Below are positions 40,890-48,181 of a stretch of DNA of 48,181 nucleotides, one piece after another. The DNA is from Candidatus Poribacteria bacterium (GTDB taxonomy: Bacteria; Poribacteria; WGA-4E; WGA-3G), in contig PYJA01000028.1 of the NCBI GenBank assembly GCA_003635185.1, positions 1 to 48,181 of the forward strand. Reading direction: 5' to 3'. The notes under the pieces were generated by a model that was not told the DNA's origin, did no database searches, and saw only the letters and a program-made list of their open reading frames with translations. Both the position numbers and the translations under genes were made by a program. Every line of letters begins with the position of its first letter. Within the stretch, counting starts at the first letter, position 1.

Positions 40890-43769
40890 ATGAAACGACT
40901 GATATACTTGGCACTTGTTATTAGCATCGGCATAATCGTTAATCCGATACTCTATGCACAACAAGCGTCTTCACCGAATGCGGCTAACATGCAATCTACA
41001 CCCAACCGCTTCACTGCCAAACTATCTGGAGAGGTTATTTGGAAAGGACAAGACCTCTCACAAACAAACGTGTCGGCATATCGCGATGAGAAACTCAAAG
41101 ACCTTTATACCAGCGGCTTATCTCGTTCAGGTACAGGGGTGTTCGAGATTCGTGTGGAACCGGGCCGGTACTATTTAGTGGCTTACGTTGACGTTGACAA
41201 CTCTGGCAAATTCGACGAGGGTGATGGCTACGGTGTTTTAGGAGTAAAGGATTGGCAAAATGAAACACAAAAACATCAAGCGGTTGATATAGGCGAAAAC
41301 GGTGAATTGAAGGGGATACAGATTCCGATAACTGCAAGGCTTCAGAACATTGGTGAAGAACTGAAACTTGTGCCCGCAACCGTATACCAACCAACTGAAT
41401 ACCAACAATTTAAAACTGAGTTAACCCGCGCAACATCAGGGTGTAGAGGGATTCTAAAAGATTCTAAAAAGACTGGTAGTGCAAAAGACAAAAAACTTAT
41501 TCTCGCGTATACCGATACATCATGGAAATATCGCGCGGGAATTACCATGGTTGATGCGAAAACGGGACAGTGGGAACTCCGATTGAAACCCGGTAAATAC
41601 TACCTGATGGCGATTGTTGATAAGAATTCCAATAATAAACTTGATGCAGGAGATACCTTTGGATTTTACGGTGTTACAAACATGTATAAACGCGGTGCCT
41701 TTCCAGAGCCAATCCTGATTAAACCGAATACATTTACTGAGAACTTAGAGGTCCAGATTTCTGCTATTTATACAACGAAACGTCAATCAAAAAATCAAAA
41801 GAACACAGCGATTATTTCTGGTCGTGTAACGCCTATTCCACAAACGGAAACAGAGGTTCGGGTTGAAGTTTATCCGACATCTGCCTTAGTGAACCCTATC
41901 GTGAGTGCTACAACAGATTCAGAGGGAAAGTTTCGGTTCCAACTACCGCCTGGAGAGTATTACCTTATCGCTAATCATGATGCGGATGGAGATGGTAGGT
42001 ATAGTCAAGGGGATACACTTGGTGCTTTAGGAACAGACTCTATCGCCACAACTCCGCCAGCTGCAGTCGTTTTTGATGCGGGTGAAACGCGTGCTGCTAA
42101 CATTCAGATGAGTGCACGTTACGATGCGGAAGGACAACTTGTTGCTATAACGAACAACGGACTCACTGGGAATTTAGCAGTGAGTGCATCCGAAGATACA
42201 GTTTCAGAAGAACCGATAGGTAGGATTAGCGGAAAAATAACATCCTTTTTCGCCTCGCGCACCGCTAAAAAAGAGAATGAAGAATCTACTTCGGAGAATC
42301 AAGAACGTGTCCCGGATGGTATTTTAAGTCTTTCTACGACACCAGATTTCAGTTCACCGATGTGGATGCCGCTGTTTCTTGACGAAGAGGGGAGGTACCT
42401 CGTTGATGTTAAACCCGGACGATATTATATCATGGCAGTTGTGGACCGAAACAGTGATGGACAATCCGGAACTACGGACGGCATCGGGATTTTCGGCACA
42501 CATCAACCGGTGCGCGGCACGCCAGCTGCTGTTACCGTTTTTCCCGGCAAGATGACACCGCATGTAGATATTGACATTTTGGCATCTTATGTTGATGAGA
42601 AAGGCACAATGGCTGAACTCACAGACGGTGGACGTTGGAATATCGCACGTAGGTTTGGAGAACCAGAGGACATTTTCAAATATACCCAGAATGGTAAAAT
42701 GATTGAAGAGTGGATGTATTGGACGAAAGGTATAGCGTTTAACTTTGAAGCGGATGGTGCGGGGTGGAAACTCAAAGACCAGAATAAGTTTGAACCGAAA
42801 ACACAGAATATTCCGAAGGAAACGGAAACGCCTGAAGAAGATAAACAGGATAGCGTGAATACCCCTAAAACTGAGCAGCCCAAGAACATGAGTGTAGACG
42901 GATTTTCGCTCGCTGCAGAGTCCGTGTTTATCTATTATAGTCATGAAGGTGTTTTGTGGCGGATTGCACCTGCAGAGACTGCTGATGTTGCAGCAAACGT
43001 TCTCCGTGATGTACCAGTAGATACCCGTGTTGCACCGCTCGGGGCAGGTTTTCGACCTTCTGCATCAGAAAACGGCATGCTTGTTTTCCACGATTTTGAT
43101 GATAACGTGATCATCAGGGATATTGGGAGGGGAAGAAACATGGTGCTTCTTGATAATAGACAACTTGCAGAAGATGTCGCGATCTCTCCAGATGGTGAAT
43201 ATATTGCGTACGCACAAACCGCACCGACTAAACGGAAACGGATTGTTATTCAAAGTCTCCGAAATGAAAAGATTTTCCGAATTCCTTCAACAGCACTGGA
43301 AATGTCTAACCCCGCATGGCGTTCAGATGGAGAATTGATTGCTTATGCCACTGCGGGCAGTATTGAAAACCCGAAGGCTGACGAAAACCGCAATATCTAT
43401 GCTTTTGACAATGTTTCCAACAGTGTTGAACCGATAGTGATTTCGCCTGCAGATGACGCAGAACCTGCATGGCATCCTGCAGAACGAAACTCACTCGCTT
43501 TTTCGCGGGGTGAAGATGGTAACCCCCGTCAAATTTGGATTATCACTTTCTCTGATACTGGTGAACCGACAGAGAAACAAGTTACTGAAATGGGGGGGAG
43601 TCGTCCCGTCTGGGTGCCACCGAATGGGCGCTGGATACTCTATGAAAACAATGGGCAACTTTGGACTGTTGATATGCAGACCCCTGGTAGTGAATCACCA
43701 TTAATGAGTAATGGGAAAGCGGTGTTTGGGTACCAGCCTATTGCAGTTTGGGTTGATAATAGTGATTAA
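40890..43769 (+). CDS. Large secreted protein: four Ca-loop repeats plus PD40 propeller
   Basis: 959 residues, GGAGA before the ATG. A signal peptide ends near LYAQ (residue 24). Four modules follow, each a beta sandwich ending in 'PGRYYL.A..D' and an acidic loop like a calcium site: residues 101-113, 244-256, 364-376 and 519-531 (for example DADGDGRYSQGD). After each loop comes GxxG/FGxxG. The pattern recalls the carboxypeptidase-regulatory-like or SdrD B families. A low-complexity linker (about 655-680) leads to a PD40 beta-propeller (about 690-959). It is probably periplasmic or surface-bound; binding, not catalysis, is the likely role. Confidence 0.85.
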   Translation: MKRLIYLALVISIGIIVNPILYAQQASSPNAANMQSTPNRFTAKLSGEVIWKGQDLSQTNVSAYRDEKLKDLYTSGLSRSGTGVFEIRVEPGRYYLVAYVDVDNSGKFDEGDGYGVLGVKDWQNETQKHQAVDIGENGELKGIQIPITARLQNIGEELKLVPATVYQPTEYQQFKTELTRATSGCRGILKDSKKTGSAKDKKLILAYTDTSWKYRAGITMVDAKTGQWELRLKPGKYYLMAIVDKNSNNKLDAGDTFGFYGVTNMYKRGAFPEPILIKPNTFTENLEVQISAIYTTKRQSKNQKNTAIISGRVTPIPQTETEVRVEVYPTSALVNPIVSATTDSEGKFRFQLPPGEYYLIANHDADGDGRYSQGDTLGALGTDSIATTPPAAVVFDAGETRAANIQMSARYDAEGQLVAITNNGLTGNLAVSASEDTVSEEPIGRISGKITSFFASRTAKKENEESTSENQERVPDGILSLSTTPDFSSPMWMPLFLDEEGRYLVDVKPGRYYIMAVVDRNSDGQSGTTDGIGIFGTHQPVRGTPAAVTVFPGKMTPHVDIDILASYVDEKGTMAELTDGGRWNIARRFGEPEDIFKYTQNGKMIEEWMYWTKGIAFNFEADGAGWKLKDQNKFEPKTQNIPKETETPEEDKQDSVNTPKTEQPKNMSVDGFSLAAESVFIYYSHEGVLWRIAPAETADVAANVLRDVPVDTRVAPLGAGFRPSASENGMLVFHDFDDNVIIRDIGRGRNMVLLDNRQLAEDVAISPDGEYIAYAQTAPTKRKRIVIQSLRNEKIFRIPSTALEMSNPAWRSDGELIAYATAGSIENPKADENRNIYAFDNVSNSVEPIVISPADDAEPAWHPAERNSLAFSRGEDGNPRQIWIITFSDTGEPTEKQVTEMGGSRPVWVPPNGRWILYENNGQLWTVDMQTPGSESPLMSNGKAVFGYQPIAVWVDNSD

Positions 43770-43875
43770 AATGATTTAAGGTTTACTGAGTGTCTCGGAC
43801 CTCTTGAGTTCCTACGGGACTGAAGATTGGAATTTAAGGCGAATCTCAAAGTTTTTTTAATTGATGTTATAGTAT

Positions 43876-43895
43876 GGTTCGGAAACCGAACCTAC
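43876..43895. repeat. GTAG hairpin, inverse orientation
   Basis: GGTTCGG, loop AAA, CCGAACC followed by TAC, that is GTAGG plus hairpin on the minus strand. It lies 50 bases before the methyltransferase gene. Confidence 0.55.
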
Positions 43896-43945
43896 TGTCA
43901 GGAAAATAAGGCAAATCCCGTTAATTTGGCATAAGGCAGTATTAA

Positions 43946-45331
43946 ATGAACGTTAATAACCGAACAATCTTTAGTAATGATAATTTACATATACTAAGAG
44001 GTTTAGACACAGAATCCGTAGACCTTATATACCTTGATCCGCCCTTCAATAGTAACCGCAACTATTCTGCTCCGATTGGCAGTGAAGCAGCAGGCGCAGC
44101 GTTTAAAGACACATGGACACTCTCCGATGTGGATAACGCATGGCACGGTGAAATCGCTGACCGTGAACCCGCTTTATATCAGGCAATACACTCAGCCGAA
44201 TTAACCCATAGCAAAGGTATGAAATCTTACCTCATCATGATGGCGGTGCGGTTGTTAGAGATGAAACGTGTCCTCAAAGAAACAGGTTCAATCTATTTAC
44301 ACTGCGATCCCACTGCAAGCCATTATCTGAAGGTCGTCATGGACAGTATCTTTGGAAGAAACAACTACAGATCTGAGATCACATGGAAACGTGCAACGTC
44401 TACGCAAAAAGGGTCTCAGCATCGCAGTTTAAGGTGGGGAAACAATGCTGATATGCTCCTATATTATGCAGCATCTCCAGCAACATCGTTGCGTCCAGAA
44501 AGAGAATTGACAGAACCCGAAATCCTGCAGAAATTCAAGCATGTTGACGAAAACGGGGAAAGGTATTACAACGACTCAGCGCATATTTGGAGTACTCCGA
44601 ATATGGGTGCGCGTCCGAACCTTTGTTATGAATGGCGTGGGTTTGTCAATCCACATCCATCTGGCTGGCGGTTAAGCAAAGAACGTTTGGAGGAGGAATA
44701 TCAAAAAGGGAATATCGTTATTCGTCCTGATGGAAAATTAGAACGGCGGAAGTATTTAAAAGATTATAAAGGCGCGTCCTATGGTAATATCTGGGATGAT
44801 GTCCTTCCACCTGCAGGGGAGGAACGCACCGGCTATCCTACACAAAAACCTGTTGCGTTGTTAGATCGTATCATCAAAGCATCCACTAACAAAGACGATA
44901 CAGTGTTAGACCCTTTCTGTGGTTGTGCTACAACTTGTGTTGCTGCTGAAAGGTTACAAAGACAGTGGATCGGTATTGACATATCTCCGAAAGCAATTGA
45001 ACTCGTCAAGTACCGATTAGAAAAGGAAGTCGGTTTTTGGGGCAACGTAATTAGTCAAAAAGATATACCTAAACGCAGTGAGAAATTGCCTAATTACACC
45101 ACTCACAAGCATCAACTCTATGGTAAGCAAGAAGGTGTTTGCAATGGTTGTAAATCACATTTTCCATTCCGTAATATGACTGTAGATCATATTGTCCCAC
45201 AAAAACACGGTGGCACAGATCACGAGGATAACTTACAACTTCTCTGTGGGGCTTGTAATTCCACGAAAGGCACAGGCACACAGGCGGAACTTATTGCGAA
45301 ACTTAAAGAGCAGGGGATTTTACAAAAGTAA
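43946..45331 (+). CDS. DNA methyltransferase fused to an HNH nuclease domain
   Basis: 461 residues. The N-terminal 370 residues are a beta-class N6-adenine/N4-cytosine methyltransferase: catalytic DPPF at 31-34 comes before the SAM motif DPFCG at 322-326, with 'TQKPVALLDRI' just ahead as usual. The C-terminal 70 residues are an HNH module with zinc cysteines C399/C402 and C434/C437, catalytic D414-H415 and the downstream H-x2-N (HEDN). Such a fusion could methylate and cut, or cut only when methylation is absent. No separate restriction or specificity subunit is adjacent. A 151-residue protein follows after 27 bases. Confidence 0.9.
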   Translation: MNVNNRTIFSNDNLHILRGLDTESVDLIYLDPPFNSNRNYSAPIGSEAAGAAFKDTWTLSDVDNAWHGEIADREPALYQAIHSAELTHSKGMKSYLIMMAVRLLEMKRVLKETGSIYLHCDPTASHYLKVVMDSIFGRNNYRSEITWKRATSTQKGSQHRSLRWGNNADMLLYYAASPATSLRPERELTEPEILQKFKHVDENGERYYNDSAHIWSTPNMGARPNLCYEWRGFVNPHPSGWRLSKERLEEEYQKGNIVIRPDGKLERRKYLKDYKGASYGNIWDDVLPPAGEERTGYPTQKPVALLDRIIKASTNKDDTVLDPFCGCATTCVAAERLQRQWIGIDISPKAIELVKYRLEKEVGFWGNVISQKDIPKRSEKLPNYTTHKHQLYGKQEGVCNGCKSHFPFRNMTVDHIVPQKHGGTDHEDNLQLLCGACNSTKGTGTQAELIAKLKEQGILQK

Positions 45332-45357
45332 TTACAAACAAAAAAAAGAGAATAATT

Positions 45358-45813
45358 ATGTCTATAGAATATCAACGGACTTCAGAAAATATCAACGAAT
45401 TTACCAGTAAAATAATCCTAAAAAAAGTTTCGGATCAAATTGATCAGCTGCTAACTAACGAATATGACTGGGATGAGATTGGTTATGAAAAACCAGATCC
45501 GAAAGATATAGATTATGCGAAACGGACTATGTTAGAATTTATTTCATCTATAAATTCTGCAGGATATTCATTATCTGCATTAGAAACGCCATTTATATCC
45601 AATGGTGAAAATGGTGGTGCAACTATAGAATGGCGAGAAAGTGGAAGGAGCCTATATTTTGACATAAAACATCGAAGCGCAAAGTTTACAAAGGTATGGA
45701 AAGAAGGCAACAAAACGATAGTCCGAACCAATAAGCTTCACAAAACTGACTATGTAAAAGTATGGGAATGGATAATTATAGTCCAATCCGAAAATATGTG
45801 GACATCTCAATGA
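45358..45813 (+). CDS. Uncharacterised protein following the MTase-HNH gene
   Basis: 151 residues; weak AGAG ribosome site 27 bases after the methyltransferase stop, so a shared transcript is likely. The sequence fits a widespread unnamed family: an N-terminal 'DWDEIGYEKPDP..I..A' segment, then 'SNGENGGATIEWRESGRSLYFDI'. Small proteins of this pattern are often found in accessory regions, sometimes near toxins or restriction genes. No catalytic residues are recognised. It is noticeably more AT-rich than its neighbours, as is the following intergenic DNA. A terminator follows at 45918. Confidence 0.7.
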   Translation: MSIEYQRTSENINEFTSKIILKKVSDQIDQLLTNEYDWDEIGYEKPDPKDIDYAKRTMLEFISSINSAGYSLSALETPFISNGENGGATIEWRESGRSLYFDIKHRSAKFTKVWKEGNKTIVRTNKLHKTDYVKVWEWIIIVQSENMWTSQ

Positions 45814-45838
45814 ACAACAATCCCGACACCATCTCGCT

Positions 45839-45860
45839 GGCGAGGTTCGGAAACCTCGCC
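45839..45860. repeat. GGCGAGGTT hairpin with CGGA loop
   Basis: GGCGAGGTT, loop CGGA, AACCTCGCC, followed by AATGTCCAAGTAATTGTGG and ACTATA, the right end of a TATAGT-type element. Confidence 0.55.
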
Positions 45861-45917
45861 AATGTCCAAGTAATTGTGGGTTGGACTATATATCAGTTTT
45901 CAAGCAAAAAAACATAA

Positions 45918-45957
45918 GGTAACATGCCAGTAGAAATTGGTATGTTCCCTTTTTTAT
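45918..45957 (+). terminator. Rho-independent terminator
   Basis: GGTAACATGCCA pairs with TTGGTATGTTCCC (two weak positions) and is followed by TTTTTTATT. It ends the MTase-HNH transcript. The AT-rich stretch from here to 46078 holds nothing else recognised. Confidence 0.7.
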
Positions 45958-46078
45958 TGAGAAAAAACAGAAAATACAATAAAATAATTAAGAAATACTA
46001 TAAATCCAAAATGACTGTTTGGGAAGATAAATTTAAAATATTTTAAGATTTACTACAGATATACTATGAGGTGTCCCT

Positions 46079-47392
46079 ATGCATAAACCAAACAAGTTCG
46101 CACTATCTCTACTAATGATACTCTGTCTTACGATGTTTCTCTCTACCGCTTCGGCGCAATATTTACTCGTGCCGATGGAGCAGAAACAGACGAACCATTT
46201 GAAAGCCTACGGACTAACATATTGGGCATTAGAGGTGCCGCGTGAATACTCATGTTTCTGGTGGTTGAATTATCGTGGAGGGTCATTTGTGATTCCCGAT
46301 GCCCCCGATGTCCGCGTACGTGCCGCACAGATGGGTGTCACAATTGAACCGATGAGCGATGTTGAGTATCGGACAATCAAAGAGACCATCATTGAAACGA
46401 GCAATATGGATGAGATTTTGCTTGAAAAAGCACCCAAAATTGCTGTGTATGCGCCCCCTGAGGCATCGCCGTATCGTGACCCGTGGGACGATGCGGTCAA
46501 AATTGCACTGGACTATGCCGAAATTCCTTATGACCAAATCTGGGACAAAGAGGTGCAGCGCGGTGCTTTACACACTGAAGGTTACGATTGGTTGCATCTA
46601 CACCACGAAGATTTTACTGGACAACACGGGAAATTCCATGGATCCTATTCCCATCAAGTGTGGTATCAACAACGGATGGCACTGTTTGAGACGGCAGCAA
46701 AAGAAGCTGGATTTAAACGTGTGCCACGTCATAAAGGACAAACGGCATTGGATATAGCCGATTATGTGGCAAAAGGCGGCTTTATCTTTGCAATGTGTTC
46801 AGCTCCTGAAACATTAGATATTGCGTTAGCTACAAAGGGTGGAATTCTTGATATTGTAGATCCTGTGTTAGACACAACCCCGCTCGCGCACGATTTTCAA
46901 AACCATTTGGATTTTGAGCGAACCTTTGCATTTGAAAAATTCACGCTTTATCCCAACCCGAACCGCTATGAATTCTCGGATGTTGACAATCCAAATCCTG
47001 ATCGGAATGCACATTCTGGTGTGGAGGATTTCCAACTGTTTGAATTTTCTGCTAAACATGATCCTATTCCGACAATGTTGACACAAAATCACGTTTCGGA
47101 GGTGCCGGGTTTTCTTGGGCAGACAACCTCCTTTAATGTAGACAGGATCCACAAATCGGTTACGATTTTAGGAAAAATTGAAGGTACTAACTATGTTAAA
47201 TATATACATGGCACTTTAGGCAAGGGGACTTTTACTTTTCTTGGTGGACATGACCCGGAGGATTACCGCCACCTCGTTGGAGAAGGGAAGATTCCTACGA
47301 ATTTAGACCTCCATAAACATTCACCAGGTTATCGGTTGATACTGAATAATATTTTGTTTCCAGCTGCGCGCAAAAAACCGCAAAAAACATAA
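46079..47392 (+). CDS. Secreted protein of the family labelled 'asparagine synthetase B' in databases
   Basis: 437 residues, GAGGTG before the ATG, signal peptide ending near STASAQ. The segment LLVPMEQKQTNHLKAYGLTYWAL...WWLNYRGGSF is diagnostic of a family common in Bacteroidetes and relatives. These are often mis-named asparagine synthetase B, but the ATP-pyrophosphatase and N-terminal cysteine of the true enzyme are absent. The middle part (130-350) looks like a glutamine-amidotransferase or ThuA-like flavodoxin fold ('DWLHLHHEDFTGQHG', 'FAMCSAPETLDIAL'). Function unknown; it is exported, which also argues against amino-acid synthesis. Confidence 0.8.
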   Translation: MHKPNKFALSLLMILCLTMFLSTASAQYLLVPMEQKQTNHLKAYGLTYWALEVPREYSCFWWLNYRGGSFVIPDAPDVRVRAAQMGVTIEPMSDVEYRTIKETIIETSNMDEILLEKAPKIAVYAPPEASPYRDPWDDAVKIALDYAEIPYDQIWDKEVQRGALHTEGYDWLHLHHEDFTGQHGKFHGSYSHQVWYQQRMALFETAAKEAGFKRVPRHKGQTALDIADYVAKGGFIFAMCSAPETLDIALATKGGILDIVDPVLDTTPLAHDFQNHLDFERTFAFEKFTLYPNPNRYEFSDVDNPNPDRNAHSGVEDFQLFEFSAKHDPIPTMLTQNHVSEVPGFLGQTTSFNVDRIHKSVTILGKIEGTNYVKYIHGTLGKGTFTFLGGHDPEDYRHLVGEGKIPTNLDLHKHSPGYRLILNNILFPAARKKPQKT

Positions 47393-47411
47393 ACTCTAAA
47401 GGAAGCAAATC

Positions 47412-47639
47412 ATGACTTGCGATGTGTGTGGAAAAGAAGGGACGCATCAACGTTATATTACCCGCAGCTATGGAAAAGGAGAATCTCTCTTAGTTATTGA
47501 AGATGTACCGGTAATCTACTGCCCTCATTGCGGTGAGAGATATATGACTCCCCAGACTTTAGATCAAATTGAACGTATTAAACGTTCACCCGAAAATCTC
47601 GCGACTAAACGACTCGTAACAGTTGCCGTTTTCAAATAA
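47412..47639 (+). CDS. YgiT-type zinc-finger (MqsA N-domain-like) protein
   Basis: 75 residues, AAAGGA before the ATG, 19 bases after the preceding gene. Two CxxC pairs (C3/C6 and C37/C40) form the zinc knuckle of MqsA-like antitoxins; 'VIEDVPVIYCPHCGERYMTP' is the family core. The DNA-binding half of full MqsA is missing. Such solo YgiT proteins usually sit beside a DUF4258 toxin gene, but no such frame is seen on either side. It may be an orphan antitoxin. Confidence 0.85.
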   Translation: MTCDVCGKEGTHQRYITRSYGKGESLLVIEDVPVIYCPHCGERYMTPQTLDQIERIKRSPENLATKRLVTVAVFK

Positions 47640-47715
47640 TGACGAAGACATCAAGAGACTTTATCAACACTAAATATGAAGGGAATTAACTGACAATCCC
47701 AAGCATTTATGCTTC

Positions 47716-47751
47716 AAATCAACGGTATGAATGCCATTAAGGCATTCCCCG
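47716..47751. repeat. Palindromic unit in the left region of the TnpB element
   Basis: GAATGCC/GGCATTC hairpin with flank AAATCAACGGTAT. It matches 25238-25273 in inverse orientation at 35 of 36 positions. It probably belongs to the left end of the IS, which must start upstream of the tnpB at 47875. Confidence 0.6.
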
Positions 47752-47809
47752 GGTCCAAAAACGCTTGACATTCGGAGATTATTTGTGGTCCGATTATAAA
47801 ACTGACTCA

Positions 47810-47835
47810 GTGTGGGAGGTTGTTGACTCCCACAC
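47810..47835. repeat. Hairpin upstream of tnpB
   Basis: GTGTGGGAG and CTCCCACAC pair perfectly (9 bp) around an 8-base loop, 40 bases before the tnpB start. It may be a subterminal hairpin of the IS or a control site for tnpB. Confidence 0.5.
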
Positions 47836-47874
47836 ACTGCAACAACGGAAGTCAGAAACGGACAGGAGTCAGAT

Positions 47875-48181
47875 ATGCGATATAAAACACACAAGATAAC
47901 ATTAGATCCAACTTTTAAGGAGAGACGCTGGTTTGCACAGCAATGTGGATATGCGCGATTTGCGTATAATCATGCGTTATCCGATTTTAAGGCAGGCTTA
48001 GATGCAGATAACTTTCAGTCGTGGCAAACGCTCAATGATAATTTTAATAAGATCAAAAAGTGTTATGATTGGACAAGTTCCCAAGATCAGCGTGCTGCGT
48101 TATATGCTATCAAGAATCTGGGTCAAGCGATTACAAATTGGGTGAGCAAGCGTGCGAAGTTTCCCAAATTCAAGCATCGCG
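47875..48181 (+). CDS. tnpB: TnpB (IS200/IS605 OrfB), N-terminal part, 3' cut by window edge
   Basis: The first 102 residues are visible, beginning MRYKTHKITLDPTF after a weak AGGAG at 47864-47868. They contain the N-terminal OrfB domain: 'QCGYARFAYNHALSDF' and 'LGQAITNWVSKRAKFPKFKHR', the helix-turn-helix region that precedes the catalytic half. No tnpA lies upstream, so it is probably an IS1341-type element. It could be another copy of the element cut off at the left edge of the window; the two parts do not overlap, so this cannot be tested here. Confidence 0.92.
   Translation, partial: MRYKTHKITLDPTFKERRWFAQQCGYARFAYNHALSDFKAGLDADNFQSWQTLNDNFNKIKKCYDWTSSQDQRAALYAIKNLGQAITNWVSKRAKFPKFKHR

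Noticed and set aside
42354..42944. 196-codon open frame on the minus strand
   Set aside because: It is antisense to the 959-residue protein, which has clear repeated modules and a signal peptide.
47412..47639. Complete MqsRA-type toxin-antitoxin system
   Set aside because: Only the zinc-finger half of the antitoxin is present, and no toxin frame lies on either side before the TnpB element.

Overview
The window looks like chromosomal DNA of an uncultured, moderately AT-rich Gram-negative bacterium. Two PhyH-like oxygenases, an enolase-superfamily sugar-acid dehydratase, an LLM flavin oxidoreductase, a multi-pass protein that resembles the DUF6785 group, a 'BatA plus Omp85' pair and PD40-propeller lipoproteins together point to Candidatus Poribacteria or a close relative. 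That assignment is inference from gene content; no rRNA or other marker is present. The outer membrane is supported directly by a two-POTRA Omp85 protein ending in Phe and by lipobox lipoproteins. Both ends of the window lie inside tnpB genes of IS200/IS605-type elements: the C-terminal part at the left edge and the N-terminal part at the right edge. This is what a contig broken at a multicopy IS would look like.

Layout. 1-650: tnpB 3' part and its right end with a candidate omega RNA. 0.9-4.3 kb: HEAT-repeat lipoprotein, enolase-superfamily enzyme, a decayed copy of the mnmA 5' end, and a secreted protein. 4.5-6.6 kb: mnmA-miaA. 7.1-11.3 kb: PhyH enzyme with an H-x-G motif, small membrane protein, MDR dehydrogenase, MurJ/MviN-like flippase. 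11.3-16.2 kb (minus strand): GDPD, NtrC-type regulator, LLM oxidoreductase, aldo/keto reductase, and a 46-residue membrane protein. 16.3-18.8 kb: tsaD, tsaC and an overlapping membrane-anchored protein. 19.0-23.9 kb: corrinoid protein, RACo-type activase, homocysteine methyltransferase, trpF and a DUF402 protein, tightly packed. 23.9-26.8 kb: DegT aminotransferase and two uncharacterised charged proteins. 27.2-39.6 kb (minus strand): DUF6785-like membrane protein, Omp85-BatA pair, transglutaminase, methyltransferase, MDR dehydrogenase, TPR/PD40 lipoprotein, TM2-like protein and EamA-like half transporter. 39.7-47.6 kb: second PhyH, a 959-residue Ca-loop/propeller protein, a DNA methyltransferase-HNH fusion with a small partner, a secreted 'asparagine synthetase B'-like protein and a YgiT-type zinc finger.

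How genes fit together. Four tRNA-modification enzymes (MnmA, MiaA, TsaD, TsaC) cover positions 34 and 37. The corrinoid protein, activase and homocysteine methyltransferase look like a split, RACo-repaired methionine synthase. BatA and Omp85 overlap by one base and should be made together.

The most striking non-coding signal is the intergenic DNA. Almost every long gap is filled with palindromic elements. Many share a GTAG leader followed by a hairpin whose stem sequence differs from copy to copy while pairing is kept. Some are nested inside one another up to three levels deep, for example at 26828-27067 and 40626-40852. One homologous pair gives a filled-site/empty-site comparison. This family is the best candidate here for something not yet described.
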